64,000 bases of DNA from VAYN01 sp963702075 (GTDB taxonomy: Bacteria > Actinomycetota > Thermoleophilia > Solirubrobacterales > 70-9), in the NCBI GenBank assembly GCA_963702075.1, contig OY969703.1, forward strand, positions 62,001 through 126,000. Reading direction: 5' to 3'. Below the pieces are notes generated by a model. It worked only from the letters and a program-made list of their open reading frames with translations, was not told the DNA's origin and searched no databases. Position numbers and translations under genes: made by a program. This document shows, piece by piece, positions 1 through 7,328 of this stretch (within the stretch, counting starts at the first letter, position 1; each line of letters starts with the position of its first letter).

Positions 1-622
1 GGACCGACCAATCGAAGGCATGCGAATGCGCCACGGTCCATACATCGTTCTCGTCGAACCGATGCGCCTCACCAATGCTCTGGACGAGCGAGGCGACGTT
101 GCCGTGAGTCACGCTGACACCTTTCGGGTTCCCCGTCGACCCTGAGGTGTAAATGACGTACGCCTCATCTCCAAGCGCGATCGCCGGCAGCTCGACTCGC
201 TTGTCCGTTTGGAACTCCGCTCCGATGTAGATGCTGGGGGCCGGGAGCTCTTTAGCCACCTGGCAGCCATCGCTGTCGCTGGCCAGCACTGCATCGAGGC
301 GCGCATCGTTCGAAAGAAACCGCAGTCGCTCCAGCGGATAGGAAATGTCCAAGGGTACGTAAGAGCAGCCTGCCCGCAGCACCCCCAGCATCGCCAAGTA
401 GAGATCGGCCGATGCCCCTCCGCAAAGTCCGAGCCTCGAGCCCGGCGCCACGTGGTCTGCCAGTAGAGCCGCGGCGATGGCACGTGAGCGCGCATCGACC
501 TCGCGGTAGGAGAGCTTTGTCCCGCCGAACGCTAGTGCCAGTCGCTCTGGGTGCTGGCGCACATGACCCACGAACACCGTAACCACCGGCTCGACACTGG
601 CTTGGTGCGGAACCTGCTTCAT
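1..622 (-). CDS. NRPS-type adenylation (AMP-binding) protein, N-terminal part
   Basis: The gene runs off the left edge, so only the first 207 residues are visible. It opens directly with an adenylation domain and has no condensation domain in front, so it is either a stand-alone activating enzyme or a loading module. Visible core motifs: A1-like LSYREVD (37-43), A2-like AGCSYVPLD (84-92), the phosphate-binding A3 loop YTSGSTGNPKG (158-168) and A4 FDWS at the edge. The Asp of FDWS is at the position that contacts the substrate amino group in amino-acid-activating domains, which argues against an aryl acid. The ATG overlaps the panD stop as ATGA, so it is the last visible gene of the coupled operon. 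It presumably activates a product of the pathway (beta-alanine, another amino acid or the hydrazino acid); the specificity pocket lies outside the window. Confidence 0.93.
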   Translation of the reverse strand, partial: MKQVPHQASVEPVVTVFVGHVRQHPERLALAFGGTKLSYREVDARSRAIAAALLADHVAPGSRLGLCGGASADLYLAMLGVLRAGCSYVPLDISYPLERLRFLSNDARLDAVLASDSDGCQVAKELPAPSIYIGAEFQTDKRVELPAIALGDEAYVIYTSGSTGNPKGVSVTHGNVASLVQSIGEAHRFDENDVWTVAHSHAFDWSV

Positions 623-1020
623 GCCCGCCCTAGCCCCGGAAGGCCGCCGGTCTCAGCAGGATTCGTACCGATGCCAACTATTCGGTTGGCACTGTCAACA
701 TGCACCACGCTGGGAACGAAGCAATCAAGTTCACTCTCGTCGATCAGCGCGTAGGCAATAATAATGACCAGGTCATCTATGTGAATCAGGCGAGCGGCGG
801 CCCCGTTCACACCAATCATGCCACTCCCGCGCTCGCCCTCAATCACGTAGGTGTCGAGACGCGCACCGTTGTTGATGTCGACCACGGTGACCTTCTCGTT
901 CACATACATCCCCGCGGCTTCAATCAGAATTGGATCGACGGTCAGACTGCCTACATAATGCAGGTTCGCCTCCGTAACCCGGGCCCGGTGCACCTTCGAC
1001 TTCAGCATCGTCACTAGCAT
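619..1020 (-). CDS. panD: Aspartate 1-decarboxylase (pyruvoyl enzyme)
   Basis: 133 residues, the usual PanD length. It converts L-aspartate to beta-alanine and CO2. The start MLVTMLKSKVHRA matches the family N-terminus. The self-cleavage site that forms the pyruvoyl group is Gly24-Ser25 in HYVGSLTVD, and downstream landmarks ARLDTYVIEGERGSG and INVNGAAA-like VNGAAARL are present. The gene normally serves pantothenate synthesis. Here it sits between an N-monooxygenase (7-base overlap) and an adenylation gene (ATGA overlap), so it probably supplies beta-alanine to, or decarboxylates an intermediate of, the natural-product pathway. Identity is firm; the pathway role is inferred. Confidence 0.95.
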   Translation of the reverse strand: MLVTMLKSKVHRARVTEANLHYVGSLTVDPILIEAAGMYVNEKVTVVDINNGARLDTYVIEGERGSGMIGVNGAAARLIHIDDLVIIIAYALIDESELDCFVPSVVHVDSANRIVGIGTNPAETGGLPGLGRA

Positions 1021-2345
1021 CTGGCGACTAAATCCGTGATGGCGCCGTTAACCGATTGCTTCGCGCAGTGGCGCTCGAGCACACGGTCAGCAAACAGACC
1101 AAGGCAACTGAGATTGGCGAAGCCAGGTCCTTGGCTCAATCCGGCAAGGGCCGGAACGTGCAGCAACGGGACAAGCCCCTCGATCTCGAGGTGGCGACCT
1201 ATTGCGACTTCCCGCTCCGGGCTCATGCTCCATAATGCGCCGGCCTGGCGCGCGATCTTCTCTTGGTCAGCCGCGGTCAGGAGGCCCCGCAGCTGGGAGG
1301 CGACGTCGAACCCGGTGCAGTTGATCACATATTCGTGCGACCGGTTCACCACTCCTGTCGGAGTCTGAACTTCAAGACAAACGGTGCTTCCCTCCGAGCC
1401 ATCGCCAACGTACAGAACCCGCCCGATGACGAAGCTGCACTGTCGGTCAAATCCGAGGCTGGACAAGAGGTCAGCGCTGAACACCCCGCGGTCGCTGCGC
1501 ATGATGAAGTCCCGGCGGCTATCCACATCGATGGTGCTCCAGCTATGTCCGTCGGGGTCCGAGTAGACCCTGTTCTCCAGAAAGCTCTCGGTGCGACTCA
1601 TGGGCAGACTGGGCGCATAGACGGTCACGGTCGCCGTTGGTCTCGTCGACCGTATGAAGAGGGTGCTGGCGAGGGCGCTCTCTCCTCCACCAACTATCGC
1701 AATGTCACAGCCAGAATGCCTTGGTAACTTTTCCAGCTCACTCCGGCGGCCGTCGCAGTGCAGGAGTCTGCTCGCAGCAGCAGCGTCGTGCGGCAGCGAC
1801 CTTAGCTTCCCCGGGCCCGTCACAACCAAGGCCTCAGAGCAATACTGAAGCGTTTCATTTAGCAACACAACATCGATCAGCCAGTGACTCCCGGCGTCGT
1901 GCAGCGATACGGACGACACCCTGCCCTCGACCCGAAAGACCCCATGCTGAGAGGCGGCAAGGACCCATTTCACATATTCGCCATATTCCTTGTGCGTAAC
2001 CATCGGCATCCCGGCGTCCACCCAGGTCTGGTACAGCCCTTCGCTAATCAGAAATTGAGTCCAGGAGAACTGCAAGAGGTGTTCGTCAATCGAGCGGCCG
2101 ACCGAACCGAAGGAGCGCCAGCTCTTATATGGAAAGCCAATGTCCTTAACCGGACTGGTGGAGAGCGGCTCCCAGCCCGACGTGAATCCCTTGCCACCAA
2201 GCCACGATGCCGCCGGCTCGTGGGCCTCTACGATCGTCAAACTGATCGGGCCGAAACCGAGGTTGTTGAGCACGTGCGTCTTGGCTGCCAGTGCCGCTGC
2301 TTTGGGCCCAGCTCCAATGACGACAAGATCCGACCTATAGGGCAT
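1014..2345 (-). CDS. Flavin N-hydroxylating monooxygenase (lysine/ornithine NMO, SidA/IucD/PvdA-like)
   Basis: 443 residues. The FAD-binding loop is VVIGAGPKAAALA (8-20), the NADPH-binding loop is IAIVGGGESALAS (215-227), and a C-terminal CTGFD (343-347) corresponds to the ATG-type motif of N-hydroxylating monooxygenases. These enzymes hydroxylate the side-chain amine of L-lysine or L-ornithine. With a MetRS-like protein, a cupin and a DAO-type oxidase beside it, the most likely reaction is L-lysine to N6-hydroxylysine, the nucleophile precursor for hydrazine formation, as described for the s56-p1 pathway. Lysine versus ornithine cannot be decided from sequence alone. Start ATG overlaps the oxidase gene by 11 bases; the stop overlaps panD by 7. 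Confidence 0.9.
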   Translation of the reverse strand: MPYRSDLVVIGAGPKAAALAAKTHVLNNLGFGPISLTIVEAHEPAASWLGGKGFTSGWEPLSTSPVKDIGFPYKSWRSFGSVGRSIDEHLLQFSWTQFLISEGLYQTWVDAGMPMVTHKEYGEYVKWVLAASQHGVFRVEGRVSSVSLHDAGSHWLIDVVLLNETLQYCSEALVVTGPGKLRSLPHDAAAASRLLHCDGRRSELEKLPRHSGCDIAIVGGGESALASTLFIRSTRPTATVTVYAPSLPMSRTESFLENRVYSDPDGHSWSTIDVDSRRDFIMRSDRGVFSADLLSSLGFDRQCSFVIGRVLYVGDGSEGSTVCLEVQTPTGVVNRSHEYVINCTGFDVASQLRGLLTAADQEKIARQAGALWSMSPEREVAIGRHLEIEGLVPLLHVPALAGLSQGPGFANLSCLGLFADRVLERHCAKQSVNGAITDLVARC

Positions 2346-3393
2346 GGGAAGTCGCCAATCTGCGGCCTTCAGCCAGCGAGCCGATCACCAAGTCAGCCGC
2401 CCGTTGGGCAAGAGCAGGGGCCAACCGAACTCCGCTTCCGTGCGTTCCCGAGACGAGGGTCGCGGTCCCCCCGCGGAGCTGCGTGACCAGAGGCCTGCGG
2501 TCACCGGTATAGGTATCTGCGAAGGTCGGCCACGTCCGGGCGGTCCACCCCGAAGGCCCGAGGACCGAATCGAGCAGCGGCTTCGCTCGCTCGATCAAGT
2601 TTTCGTCAGGGGGTTGACGCTGATCGGGGTCGACCCCCCATATCGCATGATTAATCGACATGGCCCAGTCGCTGTCGACAAACCGTGGAAAAAGGAATAA
2701 GCCGCGGTCTGGGTCGGCCCACCCGGTCCGCCGCGGCGCCCCGCCTCTCACCGCGATTCGCAAGCCGTGGACTCGCTTCACTCTCAAACTTCGATCGCTC
2801 AACAGGCGGAAGGGGCCAGCGGCGAGGTTTCCAAACCACGGTCCGACTGCGAGAACAACATGCCGTGCCAATCGAGTCTCTCCGTTGTCGAGGTGGCATC
2901 TGACTCGCCCACTGACGGGCTCCAGCCGCCGCACGCGGTTGCCGCGAGTCTCGATCAGCCCCTTTGCTCTGGCCTCCTGGAGGAAGGCGCCGATCATCCG
3001 CGGGGGGTCGATGACATAAGCGGGGGTGGAGAGGCACGCCCCCGCTTCGTAGCCAACTGGCAGCTTCGCCGCACGGGCAGGCGCGCGCACGACATCGGCG
3101 AGTTGCTCTCGATCCCCAGACCTCCCCAGCCACCGTAACGTCAGCGGCCGCCGAAAGTGTGCCGCCGTCGTCGGCTCCACCCGCTGGTGCCATCTCCAGC
3201 TCGCCCGTTGCAACTGGGTATGGAGCGGCGTCCACGAGTAGGGCCCGTCAATCGCACCGGCATATCGCGACGCCCCTTCGCAACGGGCGTCCTTGTCGAC
3301 AATCTCGAGCGTGAGACCCGGACAACGGCTAGTGAGCTCCGTGGCGACCGTCGCCCCGATAACCCCCGCGCCGACTATCACCACGTCCCTCAT
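2335..3393 (-). CDS. FAD-dependent amino-acid oxidase (DAO/glycine-oxidase family)
   Basis: 352 residues. The Rossmann FAD loop VIVGAGVIGATVA lies at the extreme N-terminus, and a C-terminal GTHGSGVRLAPALA segment is the second FAD-contact region of the DAO family. I chose the ATG at 3393 rather than the upstream GTG/ATT-region codon at 3408. It overlaps the cupin stop as ATGA, and GGTGGAAG lies a few bases upstream as ribosome-binding site. In the described hydrazine pathway a DAO-like flavoenzyme oxidises the lysine-hydrazine conjugate so that the lysine part can leave and a free hydrazino acid is released. That role is inferred from family and neighbours. Confidence 0.88.
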   Translation of the reverse strand: MRDVVIVGAGVIGATVATELTSRCPGLTLEIVDKDARCEGASRYAGAIDGPYSWTPLHTQLQRASWRWHQRVEPTTAAHFRRPLTLRWLGRSGDREQLADVVRAPARAAKLPVGYEAGACLSTPAYVIDPPRMIGAFLQEARAKGLIETRGNRVRRLEPVSGRVRCHLDNGETRLARHVVLAVGPWFGNLAAGPFRLLSDRSLRVKRVHGLRIAVRGGAPRRTGWADPDRGLFLFPRFVDSDWAMSINHAIWGVDPDQRQPPDENLIERAKPLLDSVLGPSGWTARTWPTFADTYTGDRRPLVTQLRGGTATLVSGTHGSGVRLAPALAQRAADLVIGSLAEGRRLATSHAL

Positions 3394-3686
3394 ACCGACT
3401 TCCACCAAAATGCCAGCAATACCAGGGGCACATCGCCGTCGGAGTGGACGGAATGCGGGGTGTCGGCCGGGATCGAGGTAGCCGGACCCGGCCGCAGCGG
3501 CAGCGCGACTCCCGGCATTGTCACATGACCATGCCCCTCGTGGACAACCCAGAGCTCTTGACTGCGATGTTCGTGCTCCTCCGTACTGCGGCCGGGTGGA
3601 ACCGTCACGGTCATCATTCCGAACTCCAAACCCTCTGCCCGTGCGGCAACGTCACAGGTGGTCTTTGGTCCATCCTCAGCCTGCAT
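3390..3686 (-). CDS. Small cupin, probable N-N bond-forming subunit
   Basis: 98 residues, a single cupin barrel. Metal ligands can be read as His38, His40 and Glu44 in EEHEHRSQELWVVHEG, with a later His78 in ADTPHSVH. In described hydrazine synthetases a zinc-binding cupin domain is fused to a MetRS-like domain and rearranges the O-acyl ester of N6-hydroxylysine into a hydrazine. Here the cupin is a separate gene directly behind the MetRS-like gene: its ATG lies inside the end of that gene (11-base overlap), and its stop overlaps the next start as ATGA. Separate coding with coupled translation suggests a two-subunit form of the enzyme. Confidence 0.88.
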   Translation of the reverse strand: MQAEDGPKTTCDVAARAEGLEFGMMTVTVPPGRSTEEHEHRSQELWVVHEGHGHVTMPGVALPLRPGPATSIPADTPHSVHSDGDVPLVLLAFWWKSV

Positions 3687-5394
3687 TCAACGGCTCCTTT
3701 ATCGCCGACTGCGATTCCTCTACCCAGGTGGCGTAACCGTCCAATTGCGTCGACTCGATGCTCGCGGCCTCGCGTAGGGCGGCATCAGAGGTCAACCGCA
3801 GCTCTTCGTCGGCCAAGCCGGCAAGCATGGGCGAGCCCGAGCGCCCCAGGTCAGCCCAGATCTTCTGCGAAAGGGTAGGCATGAAGGGAGCGGCGAGCAT
3901 CGCCAACCCCAATAGCCAGGTGAGGGAACTCTCGCTGTCACGCTGGATGACCTCAGCGGCGTCGAGCCAGTCGATGATCGTCCTCGCAGCGCTCCTCAAG
4001 TCGAACGACTCGAAGCTGAGGTACCGATCTTGGCAGGTGAGCTCGGCAATAAAGCGCTGTTGGACAGTCCGCTCGACGCGAAGTTCCGCCCTATCTCCGG
4101 CGGAGATTGCGTGCGACCGGGAGATGTAATTTTGGAGGCGTCGCCCGAGGCTCGCATGATCCGCCGCAAACTTCTCGGTGTTGAAATCGACGCGCGCGAA
4201 CTGCGGATTCTTCAGGCAGAGGAGAAGTCTGGTCAGGTCCGGGTGGGCGTGCCCTTTTCCAACGAGATCCCCGGCCCATATGACGTGACGTCTACTAGTC
4301 GAGAACTTGGCGCCGTCCAATAGAGCGAAGTGGTTCGTCAGAAAGAAGTCGACAGGCTTGTATAGATCCTGAGCCATCAGGCAGGCCTGCGCATTTAGGA
4401 GATAGGGAATCGTGTTGTCGATCCCGAAGGAGATGACGCACCTAACGTTGGAGTCGCGCGAGAAGGGATTCTGGTACCCGGTCATCTCCGCGCATCGCTC
4501 CCCGGCGACGAGATGACAGCCCATAAGAAGAGCCGAGTAGGACCAGATGACCTCCCCGTCACCGGTGTTCGACTGGGCGAAGGGAATCCCCCACGGACTT
4601 GGGATCGTCAATCGCACTTCTGGTCCAGCGCGCTCAAGGTGCCGTTCGACGATCTGCCGGAACTCTGGCGTCACCCCGGTATTCGACAGTTCGTCCGCGA
4701 ACTTGTCGGGCCTCATCCCAAGGGTGAGAAAGATCGAGCCATGCTCCTCCATGTCCAGGCTGCCTGCAAAATGCGCGCAAGCTGCGTTCAGGACTTCATC
4801 CGGCTCATAGGACCCACCACATTGCTCGCAGAAGAAGCCCACGAGCTGTTCGCCGCATCCAGGGCAACGGCTGCGCAGCCACCCACTAAGAACCGGATCT
4901 CCAAGCTGTGGTCTGAGGTGCTGTTCCCGTACCTCCTCCGCGACAAGGACGGGGACCCGGCGGACGGCAGCTCGGGCACCGCTGGCATCAATGATCCGCT
5001 TCGTAAAGTCCGAGACGACGTCCCGGTACCTGGTGTTCCAGGACGGGTCGAGGGGGTCTAGGAAGTCGTCCCATTCGATCTCCAGCGCCAGGAGGTCGTT
5101 GTGGATCTGGCTGTGGTAATCCCTCGCCACCACTTCCGGCGACCTACCCTCACGGAACGCCTGCACCAGCACGTGCGACTCGTGGCAATCGCTCACGCCG
5201 ATCGCGATCGCCTCGGCCCCTGCACGCAATAGGTGTCGACGGACAACGTCCGTTCGCAGCAGCGGCCCAGAGATATGGCCGAGGTGACTGCGCCCGTTTG
5301 GGACGAGGCAGACCGGAGAAAGAAAATACCTCTCCCCGGCGCGCGAGAGGTAGTCCGATGCAGGGGGTCGGGTATCGGTGCCGGGAGCCGACAT
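3676..5394 (-). CDS. Methionyl-tRNA-synthetase-like ligase, probable hydrazine synthetase subunit
   Basis: About 572 residues with a class I synthetase core. The HIGH-type motif is HLGH (near residue 38), the KMSKS-type loop is KFSTS (near 364), and a zinc knuckle CPGCG...CEQCG lies near 178-193. It lacks a C-terminal tRNA-binding extension. Its position among an N-monooxygenase, a cupin and a DAO oxidase marks it as the MetRS-like half of a hydrazine synthetase, which activates an amino acid with ATP and esterifies it onto N6-hydroxylysine, rather than as a housekeeping MetRS. The start could be GTG at 5397 or ATG at 5394; the ATG gives a TGATG overlap with the sulfotransferase stop and is preferred. 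Which amino acid is activated (glycine, glutamate or other) is not visible. Confidence 0.88.
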   Translation of the reverse strand: MSAPGTDTRPPASDYLSRAGERYFLSPVCLVPNGRSHLGHISGPLLRTDVVRRHLLRAGAEAIAIGVSDCHESHVLVQAFREGRSPEVVARDYHSQIHNDLLALEIEWDDFLDPLDPSWNTRYRDVVSDFTKRIIDASGARAAVRRVPVLVAEEVREQHLRPQLGDPVLSGWLRSRCPGCGEQLVGFFCEQCGGSYEPDEVLNAACAHFAGSLDMEEHGSIFLTLGMRPDKFADELSNTGVTPEFRQIVERHLERAGPEVRLTIPSPWGIPFAQSNTGDGEVIWSYSALLMGCHLVAGERCAEMTGYQNPFSRDSNVRCVISFGIDNTIPYLLNAQACLMAQDLYKPVDFFLTNHFALLDGAKFSTSRRHVIWAGDLVGKGHAHPDLTRLLLCLKNPQFARVDFNTEKFAADHASLGRRLQNYISRSHAISAGDRAELRVERTVQQRFIAELTCQDRYLSFESFDLRSAARTIIDWLDAAEVIQRDSESSLTWLLGLAMLAAPFMPTLSQKIWADLGRSGSPMLAGLADEELRLTSDAALREAASIESTQLDGYATWVEESQSAIKEPLNAG

Positions 5395-6485
5395 CACTTA
5401 CCGCCCCCTACCAGCGGAACCTCCTGCAGGCCATCGGCAACGCTGGCAGAAATCGGAAGGTCTTGGCAGGAGTTTCCGACCGAGCCCGCATAAGCCTCGA
5501 CCAGCCCGATCTGCTCGATCATCAGCCGGTCCCCTTTCGTGAGGCCATCGGCCCCTCGGCCGGTGAATGCATAGCTATCTCGTGAGCTGTGCAGACCGAC
5601 GAACCGGTACGCCGGCGGCTCATTCGGGTACCTGACACGGGACTGGTCGGATTCGAGGTCGCCGTTATCGCCCCAGTCGGTGACACCCGACGGCGCAGCG
5701 CTGCCGAGCCGTTGGAAGAGCGCGGTTACCGCCTCGTCAGGCCAGCGGGTCAACGCGTAAACATAGGACAGCGCGTCGATCTGCTGTGCCAGAGCCGAGT
5801 CGCGAAGACGCTGGCTGTTGACAGCCGCGAACGCGAAGTTCCGGTGCAATTCCGCCGGCGTCAACCGACCTGCCCACTTCTCCTTCCATGATCCGAGGCA
5901 TTCGTACGGGTCGCGATCCAGTAATACGACGTGGATCCGGTCACGCGGGTAGCCCGCTTCGGTCAGAATTTTGAGGGGGTCGAATAGACAGTCTGCGAGC
6001 GTGTAGGGACCGATCATCTCCTTGATCGCGACGAATGGGTGTTCCGCAGCTATCGGCGGTTGCCATACATCACCGGTTTCCCCGTAAAGACGCTGCCGCA
6101 AATGAGTCTTCAGCGGCTGGTAGTACGCGGGCCAGCCGGCTACACCGAAGAGGTTGGTAAGAGCGGTGGAACCCGTCCGGCAGTTGCCCGAGATGCAAAC
6201 TAAGTGAGGAAATGCTTCGTCACTGCGTTCCGACAGTGAATCGCCCAAGGATTCCACCACCTCGTCGAACAGGTCCTGCATCGTCGCTGGGCGCCTCTGA
6301 TAACACTCATTCAGCTTCAGTGGGATCTTGCACAGATCCTCGAGGTCGACGCTAAGGATGTCTTCGAGGGCGATTTCGCTGCTAAGTACAGTCGGGCTAG
6401 CCACTAGTTCACCCCGGGCATCGAACGCCCTCTTCATCTGACACAGGTTCGGGGACAACGCCGGGCCTGCGTAGGTCTCGGGCAT
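5394..6485 (-). CDS. Sulfotransferase-family protein (PAPS-dependent)
   Basis: 363 residues. The N-terminal 90 residues are unassigned and acidic. The 5'-phosphosulfate loop is ISGNCRTGSTALTNLF (98-113), followed by a probable 3'-phosphate region HVVLLDRDPYECLGSWKEKW, typical of PAPS-dependent sulfotransferases. It is the first gene of the coupled operon (TGATG overlap with the MetRS-like gene), so it probably tailors the final product with a sulfate or sulfonate group. No strong ribosome-binding site is visible before the ATG at 6485. An internal ATG at 6433 is possible but would cut only the variable N-terminus. The acceptor is unknown. Confidence 0.82.
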   Translation of the reverse strand: MPETYAGPALSPNLCQMKRAFDARGELVASPTVLSSEIALEDILSVDLEDLCKIPLKLNECYQRRPATMQDLFDEVVESLGDSLSERSDEAFPHLVCISGNCRTGSTALTNLFGVAGWPAYYQPLKTHLRQRLYGETGDVWQPPIAAEHPFVAIKEMIGPYTLADCLFDPLKILTEAGYPRDRIHVVLLDRDPYECLGSWKEKWAGRLTPAELHRNFAFAAVNSQRLRDSALAQQIDALSYVYALTRWPDEAVTALFQRLGSAAPSGVTDWGDNGDLESDQSRVRYPNEPPAYRFVGLHSSRDSYAFTGRGADGLTKGDRLMIEQIGLVEAYAGSVGNSCQDLPISASVADGLQEVPLVGGGK

Positions 6486-6602
6486 CGCAGTGATAGAGCA
6501 AAAACCCCGCCATAGATGCCTGATTGTTAGATGCGATGTGCCTAATGAGACTGCGCCCCCTACCGAAAATGACTGACGTCCAATATGCTCTAGACAAATA
6601 GA

Positions 6603-6632
6603 AATATACAGGATTAGTCAAGCAAACTTCAA
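6603..6632 (-). promoter_or_regulatory. Candidate sigma-70-type promoter of the hydrazine operon
   Basis: On the minus strand, TTGAAG (6632-6627), an 18-base spacer and TATATT (6608-6603) lie in a markedly AT-rich stretch about 110 bases before the sulfotransferase start. An overlapping TTGACT box is also present. It is the only good -35/-10 pair I see upstream of the seven-gene run, whose internal junctions leave no space for other promoters. Confidence 0.45.
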
Positions 6633-6785
6633 AGGTCGATTCAGCCGGCATGACGCCGACAGCACCGACCCGGTTCGGCGCTCTGGGCCCAGGCGCGAGC
6701 GGATGCCGGCGGGGGCTCGAGGTGCGGCCGATCGCCGATCTGGCCCTGACCGAGGCCGAGCGCTCGATAAGTAAGGCGCACGGCG

Positions 6786-7275
6786 GCCCGCCCGCTCGAT
6801 GCGGTGGTGATGATCGGCCACACGCCCGCACCCCGAGCCGCTCGGCGGCGAGCAGCTGAGCGAGGTCCAGACTTACGCCCAGGCGCTGGCGGCGGAGGAG
6901 ATCCCGATCCTGGTCGCGAGCGGCGACCGCTGGGTGCTCGAGGAGACCGACGAGGGCGAGTTGGGCAGCGCCCGCACGGTGGTCACCAAGGAGGGCCAGC
7001 GGCGCGGTCGCGCCACCTCGGTCAGCCCGGCCGCGGCCCACGCCGAGCTGCGCGAGGCGATCGCGGACGCGATTGCCGGCCCCCTGCGGCCACCACCGAC
7101 GCGCACTTACCCGGCCGAGTTGGTGATCAGGGTCGAGGGCGAGGAGATCGCCTGAACCACCGTCGCCAAGCCCGCCGACCTCCTCACCCAGGTCGCCACC
7201 GTCTTCCGCACCAGCCAGGTCTCCCGCGAGTACCGCCAGCTGGCCGCGCGCCTGGCTGGCCGCGGCCACTTAGCA
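6786..7275 (+). pseudogene. Decayed M55-family D-aminopeptidase (DppA-like)
   Basis: Pieces of a DppA-type D-aminopeptidase are readable in more than one frame. LDAVVMIGH (from 6786) resembles the metal-site region of the family. From 6838, in another frame, EVQTYAQALAAEEIPILVASG, VVTKEGQRRG and SPAAAHAELREAI resemble its C-terminal half, ending in TGA at 7153-7155. Readable protein-like sequence (FRTSQVSREYRQLAARLA) continues after that stop in the same frame. The frame change between 6815 and 6838 has removed the segment between the two parts, and the N-terminus is missing. I take it as a remnant next to the incoming operon, not a working gene. Confidence 0.6.
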
Positions 7276-7328
7276 GCGGGCGCTGCTCCTTGGCGGGCAG
7301 CCTCGGACGACCTGGGATCATCTGCGGC

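Noticed and set aside
3676..5394. Housekeeping methionyl-tRNA synthetase
   Set aside because: Despite HIGH-, KMSKS- and zinc-type motifs, it lacks the tRNA-binding C-terminal extension and sits in a coupled operon of hydrazine-type enzymes.
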